Shown here piece by piece: positions 7,408-11,302 of a stretch of 11,302 nucleotides of DNA. Source of the stretch: Myxococcales bacterium (lineage in GTDB: Bacteria; Myxococcota; Polyangia; Polyangiales; Polyangiaceae); contig JAGQIY010001027.1 of NCBI GenBank assembly GCA_020430865.1, positions 1 through 11,302 of the forward strand, read 5' to 3'. How positions within the stretch are numbered: the stretch's first letter is position 1; every line of letters begins with the position of its first letter. A program made the translations under genes and the position numbers. The notes under the pieces were generated by a model. The model made no database searches. It had not been told where the DNA came from and was given only the letters and a program-made list of their open reading frames with translations.

Positions 7408-7458
7408 CCTCACCCCCAGCCCCCCTCCCAACCCTCGAAGCGGTGGAAGGTTCGAGGG
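7408..7458. repeat. C-rich tract (G-quadruplex motif on minus strand) plus 8-bp hairpin
   Basis: From 7413 to 7434 the plus strand has four C-runs (5, 6, 3 and 3) with separators of 2, 1 and 2 nt. The minus strand therefore carries a canonical G-quadruplex motif with very short loops. Directly after it, CCCTCGAA (7432-7439) and TTCGAGGG (7451-7458) form a perfect 8-bp stem with an 11-nt loop. No T-run follows, so this is not a standard intrinsic terminator. On the RNA the C-rich, G-poor run just after lptB resembles a Rho-loading site. The first 18 bp also occur inverted at 3608-3625 (16 of 18 matching). Confidence 0.55.
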
Positions 7459-7580
7459 CTCCGAGCGCGGGGCCGGTCGTCTGCGACTTTTCGAGCGTGG
7501 CGAAACGGACCTGGATTGCAGGCTTCGTCTGTTTGCTCTTCTGCCGGGCCCGTTTCTTGCTCAAGCGCGCCTCAAAGGGG

Positions 7581-7589
7581 TGATACACT
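7581..7589 (+). promoter_or_regulatory. Candidate extended -10 promoter for rpoN
   Basis: TGA followed by TACACT (7584-7589) gives the TGnTAnnnT extended -10 pattern, 80 bp before the rpoN ATG. No good -35 lies at the right distance; TTGCTC at 7557-7562 is too far, with 21 nt between. The 280-bp gap after lptB makes a separate rpoN promoter plausible. No gene or other clear signal was seen in the rest of the gap. Confidence 0.3.
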
Positions 7590-7669
7590 GACCGACGAGC
7601 CTGCCAGGAACCCGGCCCGTTGGGGCGGGGGTGACGAGAGGAAGCAGTCTGGGGGCTCTCGTATCCGGC

Positions 7670-9187
7670 ATGGAACTCAAACAGAACCTTCAACTTCGTC
7701 TGTCCCAGCAGCTGGTGATGACCCCTCAGCTGCAGCAAGCCATTCGGCTGTTGCAGCTGTCGCGGCTCGAGTTGGTCGACGAGATCCGCAAAGAGCTCGA
7801 CAACAACCCGGTGCTGGTCGAGGAGGACCCAGCGGAACGGACTCGAAAGAGTCAGGACTCCTCGCAGGCGGGCACGACGCCCGAGGGGCGCGACCGCTCT
7901 GGCGCCAGCGACGAAGAGATCTTCCACAATCGCTCGGAGGAGTCGCGAGACACCGAGAAGGCGACCCGTGAGGTCGACTGGGAGAAGTTCCTCGAGAACC
8001 GCAGCCAGCAGAACTCTGGCTTCAATCGTTCGGGCGGCTTCGACGACCTGCCGCCCATCGAACAGAACCTGACCAAGCCGAACAACCTGACCGATCACCT
8101 GATGTGGCAGCTCCAGATGAGCGACTTCGTCGCGGAGGAGCGGGTGTTCGCCGAGCTGGTGATCGGAAACCTGGACGAGAAGGGCTACCTGGACCTCAAG
8201 GGCGTCGAGCGCCCGGATGGGACCCGCACGCCGGACCTGACCATCGACGATCTGGCGGAAGAAGCTGGCCTCCACGAAGAGGACGCGCCCCTCGTGCTGG
8301 AGATGATCCAGAATTTCGATCCCATCGGCGTTGCCGCGCGGGACCTCCGCGAGTGCTTGCTGATCCAGGCCAAGCATTTCGGCTACGACGAGGTGGAGAT
8401 CGAGATCATCGAGAAGCACATCGGCCACCTGGAGAAGCACAACTACCAGGCCATCGCTCGGGACATGAAGATCCCCCTGGAGGAGGTCTATGAGGCCGCC
8501 AAGGAGATCCAGAAGCTCGAGAGCCGACCAGCGCGTAACTTCACCGACACCGACGATCGCAGCATTGGCATCACCCCCGATGTCTACGTGATCAAGGACG
8601 GTGAGGAGTTCGTCGTGCTGGACAACGACCGCGGGGTGCAGCGCCTGTTCATCAACGAGGCCCTGACCAAGCAGCTCCTGGCAGACAAGGCCGCCAAGGA
8701 GTTCGTGGGGGAGAAGCTGCGCAACGCTCAGTGGCTGATCCGCGCGATCGAGCAGCGGCGCAAGACCATCATCCGCGTGGCCGAGGCCATCGTGGAGAAG
8801 CAGCGCGAGTTCTTCGAGAAGGGCGTGAGCCACCTCAAGCCGATGATCCTCCGCGACGTCGCCGAGGCGGTGGGCATGCATGAATCCACGATCTCCCGCG
8901 TCACCACGAACAAGTACATGCACACGCCGAATGGCCTGTTCGAGCTGAAGTACTTCTTCAACTCGAGCATCCGCCGGGTCGCCGATGAAGACATCGCCAG
9001 CGAGAGCGTGAAGCAAGCCATCAAGAAGCTCATCGAGGACGAGGACAAGGCCAAGCCCCTGAGCGACCAGGCGATCGTCAAGGAGCTGGAGAAGGCTCAC
9101 GGCATCAAGATCGCGCGACGCACCGTGGCGAAGTACCGCGAGATGCTCGGCATCCTTGCCTCGTCCAAGCGCAAGAAGCTGTTCTAG
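7670..9187 (+). CDS. rpoN: RNA polymerase sigma-54 factor RpoN
   Basis: 505 residues from the ATG at 7670. The N-terminus MELKQNLQLRLSQQLVMTPQ continues into the Gln/Leu-rich region I (to about residue 48) that binds the bacterial enhancer activators and the -12 region. An acidic, variable region II follows (about 49-130), then the core-binding domain with NFDPIGVAARDLRECL (215-230). The helix-turn-helix is around residues 394-417 (LRDVAEAVGMHESTISRVTT). The RpoN box ARRTVAKYRE (482-491), which reads the -24 element, is intact near the C-terminus. Length and all regions are normal. A GTG 39 bp upstream (7631) stays in frame, but the family N-terminus begins at 7670. No clear Shine-Dalgarno sequence is present close to this ATG. 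The product directs transcription of nitrogen, motility and developmental genes together with AAA+ activators. Confidence 0.97.
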   Translation: MELKQNLQLRLSQQLVMTPQLQQAIRLLQLSRLELVDEIRKELDNNPVLVEEDPAERTRKSQDSSQAGTTPEGRDRSGASDEEIFHNRSEESRDTEKATREVDWEKFLENRSQQNSGFNRSGGFDDLPPIEQNLTKPNNLTDHLMWQLQMSDFVAEERVFAELVIGNLDEKGYLDLKGVERPDGTRTPDLTIDDLAEEAGLHEEDAPLVLEMIQNFDPIGVAARDLRECLLIQAKHFGYDEVEIEIIEKHIGHLEKHNYQAIARDMKIPLEEVYEAAKEIQKLESRPARNFTDTDDRSIGITPDVYVIKDGEEFVVLDNDRGVQRLFINEALTKQLLADKAAKEFVGEKLRNAQWLIRAIEQRRKTIIRVAEAIVEKQREFFEKGVSHLKPMILRDVAEAVGMHESTISRVTTNKYMHTPNGLFELKYFFNSSIRRVADEDIASESVKQAIKKLIEDEDKAKPLSDQAIVKELEKAHGIKIARRTVAKYREMLGILASSKRKKLF

Positions 9188-9499
9188 CGACCAATCCGAT
9201 GCGAACTCCGCGTTTTCTGCGCGTGACGCTTTCGCGACTGAGCTATCCTGGCGTCGGAGCAGGCTTCGCCTGGCTCTCGGCGCTCGCCTCAGCTGGCAGT
9301 CGTCGTTCTGCACGAACGTGAAGTCCCATGCCGTTCGCATCCCGAGTTTCCGTAGCGCGTCAGCGCGCGGCGGCGGTGCGCTCCGTGGACGCGCTTCGAG
9401 CTGGACGCTGGTCAGTGCTCACCGCACGCCGAATGGCGCAGCGGTTGGCTTCGCCGAGGGACCATGAGAGCGTTGCTTCATTCAGCCTGAGGAGGTCCG
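9188..9499 (+). other. 312-bp intergenic region between rpoN and hpf
   Basis: I see no credible gene here: short open frames are Arg/Ala/Ser-rich and overlap the hpf start. The left third holds a candidate promoter and a hairpin (given separately). The right end holds the hpf ribosome-binding site AGGAGGT (9490-9496). A 9-nt GGCTTCGCC mini-hairpin occurs twice (9262-9270 and 9447-9455), probably by chance. No intrinsic terminator with a T-run follows rpoN. Confidence 0.6.
9223..9276 (+). promoter_or_regulatory. Candidate hpf promoter and 5'-end hairpin
   Basis: GTGACG (9223-9228) and TATCCT (9244-9249) resemble -35 and -10 boxes, but the spacer is short (15 nt). A start about 7 nt later would fall at the base of a hairpin: GAGC-AGGC (9257-9264), loop TTC, GCCT-G-GCTC (9268-9276), 8 pairs with one bulged G. 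The mRNA would then begin with a stem-loop and carry a leader of about 240 nt before hpf. This would let hpf-ptsN-hprK be expressed apart from rpoN. Confidence 0.3.
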
Positions 9500-9973
9500 A
9501 TGAACATCAGCATCACGTTTCGCCACATGGACTCGAGTGACGCGATCAAGGAGTACTCGCGTAACAAAATCGCGAAGCTTCAGAAGTTTCTGAGGCAACC
9601 CATGCGGGCGAAAGTGACGCTCTCCGTCGACAAGCGTAAGCACGTCGCCGAAATGCAGATCTCGAGCGGAGGCGAGCACCTCGAAGCGAAGGAGGCGACG
9701 GATGACATGTACGCGTCGATCGACAAGATGATCGACAAGCTCGAGCGGCAAATTCGCGGGCATAAGGGAGCACAGCAGGCGAAGAAGCGGCGCAGCGGCG
9801 AAACCTTGCGTGGCGGAGACAGCCCAGAGCCGGTAGAAGAGGCCGCGGCGGCTGACGTGAGCGCCGCCGAGCCCGTGAAGAAGAAGGTGGCCAAGAAGAA
9901 GGTCACCAAGAAGAAGGTCGCAAAGAAGGCTCCAGCCGCTGGGGGGAAGGCGAAGGTAGCCAGAAAGACATGA
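9500..9973 (+). CDS. hpf: Ribosome hibernation promoting factor (HPF/YfiA family) with Lys-rich C-terminal tail
   Basis: 157 residues; the ATG at 9500 has a strong AGGAGGT 3 nt upstream. Residues 1-95 are the S30AE/HPF fold: MNISITFRHMDSSDAIKEYS, the helix NKIAKLQKFL (22-31), AKVTLSVDKRKHVAEMQI (37-54), and the second helix DDMYASIDKMIDKLERQIRGH (68-88). This domain binds the 30S decoding centre and stops translation in starved cells. The rest is not the dimerising domain of long HPF. It is an acidic Ala-rich linker (107-125) followed by VKKKVAKKKVTKKKVAKK (126-143) and a basic end, like a histone-H1 or AlgP-type tail. The tail is encoded by three 15-bp tandem units (9878-9922). Position between rpoN and ptsN is the standard one for this family. 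Confidence 0.93.
   Translation: MNISITFRHMDSSDAIKEYSRNKIAKLQKFLRQPMRAKVTLSVDKRKHVAEMQISSGGEHLEAKEATDDMYASIDKMIDKLERQIRGHKGAQQAKKRRSGETLRGGDSPEPVEEAAAADVSAAEPVKKKVAKKKVTKKKVAKKAPAAGGKAKVARKT
9878..9928 (+). repeat. 15-bp tandem repeat encoding KKKV(A/T) units
   Basis: Three consecutive 15-bp units start with AAGAAGAAGGT at 9878, 9893 and 9908, followed by a partial AAGAAG at 9923. Units differ at 1-4 positions in their last five bases. They encode KKKVA, KKKVT and KKKVA within hpf. Such codon-phased repeats can change copy number by replication slippage without shifting the frame. Confidence 0.85.
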
Positions 9974-9979
9974 GGTCCA

Positions 9980-10597
9980 GTGTCCCCCGCCGCTTCCAGC
10001 ACGTCCTATCGAACCAACGCACCCGCGCCCGCGCGGCGTGACGTCCCTTCTCCCAACGCAGGCGCCTCGGGTCCCAACCAGGCGCCTGCCTCGCGCGCTG
10101 GCGCCGCGCGCAACCTTGACGAATTTATGCTCCGACTGGTCGACATCCTCAGCAAAGACCGCGTGCTCGTGGATGTGCGCGGAACCGAGTTCACCGACAA
10201 GCGTAGCGTGATGGGCGCGCTCGCCGGGTTGCTCTCACCGACCTCCGGTAGTGATCGCGAGGTGGTGGAGCGATTGCTCCTCGAGCGTGAGGCGCTGCGC
10301 AGTACGGGGATCGGCGAGGGCGTCGCCATCCCACATTGCTTCGTGGAAACAGCAACCGAGCAGCGCGCCGCGCTGCTGCTGTGTCCCCAGGGCGTCGAGT
10401 TCGATGCCATCGACAACAAGCCCGTGAACATCGTGGTTGGGGTGGTCGGCCCCAAGCGCGCGACGGAGCACCTGCGCGTGCTCGCTCGCGTCAGCCGCGT
10501 GCTTCACGACACGGACGTGCGCGCGCAGCTGATCGGATCGGCGAGCCCGGATCAGGCCTACTCGCTGATCGAGAGCCGTGATCGAAGCTTGACGTGA
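9980..10597 (+). CDS. ptsN: Nitrogen-regulatory PTS EIIA protein (EIIA-Ntr)
   Basis: 205 residues from the GTG at 9980, which follows the hpf stop by 6 bp with GAGGT (9972-9976) as ribosome-binding site. Residues about 50-200 form a PTS EIIA type-2 domain: MLRLVDILSKDRVLVDV (50-66), LLEREALRSTGIGEGVAIPH (100-119) with the phosphorylated His119, and a C-terminal half with NIVVGVVGPKRATEHLRVLARVSRVLHD (150-177). EIIA-Ntr receives phosphate from NPr/HPr and regulates rather than transports, for example potassium uptake and stress responses. The first 49 residues are Ala/Pro/Ser-rich and outside the domain. An ATG at 10127 (residue 50) would give the usual family length of about 156, but it lacks a ribosome-binding site. 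Start choice is therefore moderately certain. Confidence 0.92.
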   Translation: MSPAASSTSYRTNAPAPARRDVPSPNAGASGPNQAPASRAGAARNLDEFMLRLVDILSKDRVLVDVRGTEFTDKRSVMGALAGLLSPTSGSDREVVERLLLEREALRSTGIGEGVAIPHCFVETATEQRAALLLCPQGVEFDAIDNKPVNIVVGVVGPKRATEHLRVLARVSRVLHDTDVRAQLIGSASPDQAYSLIESRDRSLT

Positions 10598-11302
10598 CGG
10601 TCTACGACCCGCCGGCAGAAGAGGCGCGCTCCATCTCGGTCGGCGCGCTGCTCGACGATCCAGCGCTGGAGCTGGACGCGCGCCTCGTGGCAGGCGCGAG
10701 CGGGCTGGGTCGGCAGGTCAAGCATCGCCGGATCCAGAAGTCGGGTCTGGCTCTGGTCGGTCACCTCCACGGCCTGGTCCCCAGCCGGATTCAGATCCTC
10801 GGGGAAACTGAAATCAGCTACGTGGAGTCGTTGGACCAGGAGAAGCAGGCCGCGGCTGCGACCCACATGTTCTCGCTGGGGCTGGCCTGCCTGCTGATCA
10901 CCCGCGGAATCGAGCCGCCCAAGGCCTTCGTCGAGGAGGCAGAGCGCACGGGTACGCCGCTCATCTTGTGCGGGGAGCGCTCGTCCAGCGCCATCACCGC
11001 CATCCACACCCTGCTCGACGAGCGCCTGGCGCCGCGCACACGCATCCACGGCGTGCTGGTCGACGTGTTCGAGGTGGGGGTGCTGTTGCTGGGCAAGAGC
11101 GGCATTGGCAAGAGCGAGTGCGCGCTCGAGCTGGTGATGCGGGGTCACCGCATCGTCGCCGACGACGTGGTCGAGTGCGACTACCGCCCGCCGGGCATGA
11201 TCTTCGGCGAAGCGAACGACATGCTGCGGCACCACATGGAGGTGCGCGGCCTCGGGATCCTCGACATCAAGGAGCTGTTCGGGGTCACCGCGATTCGTGA
11301 AC
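10594..11302 (+). CDS. hprK: HPr kinase/phosphorylase, C-terminus beyond window
   Basis: 236 codons from the GTG at 10594, which overlaps the ptsN stop by 4 bp (GTGA); the frame is open to the window edge. The N-terminal domain has ISVGALLDD (14-22), LVAGASGLGRQV (31-42) and SGLALVGH (50-57), as in HprK. The kinase part shows the conserved His152 in IHGVLVDV, Walker A GKSGIGKS (167-174), VADD (188-191), and the family signature MEVRGLGILDIKELFG (215-230). HprK phosphorylates and dephosphorylates a seryl residue of HPr and so sets the state of the phosphorelay feeding EIIA-Ntr. Its usual length is about 310-330, so some 75-95 residues are missing on the right. In related clusters rapZ and HPr/EI genes follow; these would lie outside the window. 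Confidence 0.96.
   Translation, partial: MTVYDPPAEEARSISVGALLDDPALELDARLVAGASGLGRQVKHRRIQKSGLALVGHLHGLVPSRIQILGETEISYVESLDQEKQAAAATHMFSLGLACLLITRGIEPPKAFVEEAERTGTPLILCGERSSSAITAIHTLLDERLAPRTRIHGVLVDVFEVGVLLLGKSGIGKSECALELVMRGHRIVADDVVECDYRPPGMIFGEANDMLRHHMEVRGLGILDIKELFGVTAIRE

Noticed and set aside
7217..9340. 707-codon open frame antisense to the whole of rpoN
   Set aside because: It is the mirror of rpoN codons in GC-rich DNA; the product is Leu/Val/Asp/His-rich without domain structure, while the plus strand has a complete sigma-54.
9328..9540. 70-codon small open frame between rpoN and hpf
   Set aside because: It runs 41 bp into hpf in another frame, is Arg/Ala/Ser-rich, and has no ribosome-binding site.

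Overview
High-GC bacterial DNA (roughly two-thirds G+C, strong G/C third-position preference), best explained as a chromosomal segment of a myxobacterium-type organism (Myxococcota). The reasons are an eukaryote-like Ser/Thr kinase fused to a sensory module, very GC-rich codons, and the order lptA-like, lptB, rpoN, hpf, ptsN, hprK. This order is the Proteobacteria-type rpoN cluster, here with an HPr kinase. The species cannot be named from the sequence.

Left part (1-3600): the N-terminal 48 codons of an unknown gene leave the window on the minus strand (1-144). Divergent from it is a polytopic GT-C-type glycosyltransferase (252-1661). Convergent with that is a Ser/Thr protein kinase (3457-1736, minus) carrying an N-terminal cytoplasmic sensor-like module and a two-helix membrane hairpin ahead of the kinase domain. 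A non-coding stretch of about 140-320 bp separates the kinase from the genes to the right; its extent depends on the start of the next gene.

Middle (3601-7389): a dynamin/Era-like GTPase with an N-terminal helical, TPR-like region, then an OstA-fold LPS-transport protein (LptA or LptC type) overlapping lptB by 4 bp (GTGA). The pair would move lipopolysaccharide from the inner to the outer membrane. A promoter-like element with almost no leader precedes the OstA gene.

Right part (7390-11302): rpoN (sigma-54), then after a 312-bp gap hpf (ribosome hibernation factor with an unusual histone-H1-like Lys tail), ptsN (EIIA-Ntr) and hprK (HPr kinase/phosphorylase, cut by the window end). ptsN and hprK overlap by 4 bp. 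These genes join nitrogen/stress transcription, ribosome hibernation and the regulatory PTS phosphorelay, as in other Gram-negative rpoN clusters.

Most of the window is conventional core genome. The least ordinary items are the GTPase beside the Lpt genes, the kinase architecture, the H1-like HPF tail, a short-loop G-quadruplex/C-rich tract between lptB and rpoN, and three genes with a TANNNT box only 7-9 nt before the start codon, suggesting leaderless mRNAs. I saw no tRNA, rRNA, CRISPR array, insertion sequence, phage gene or defence system.
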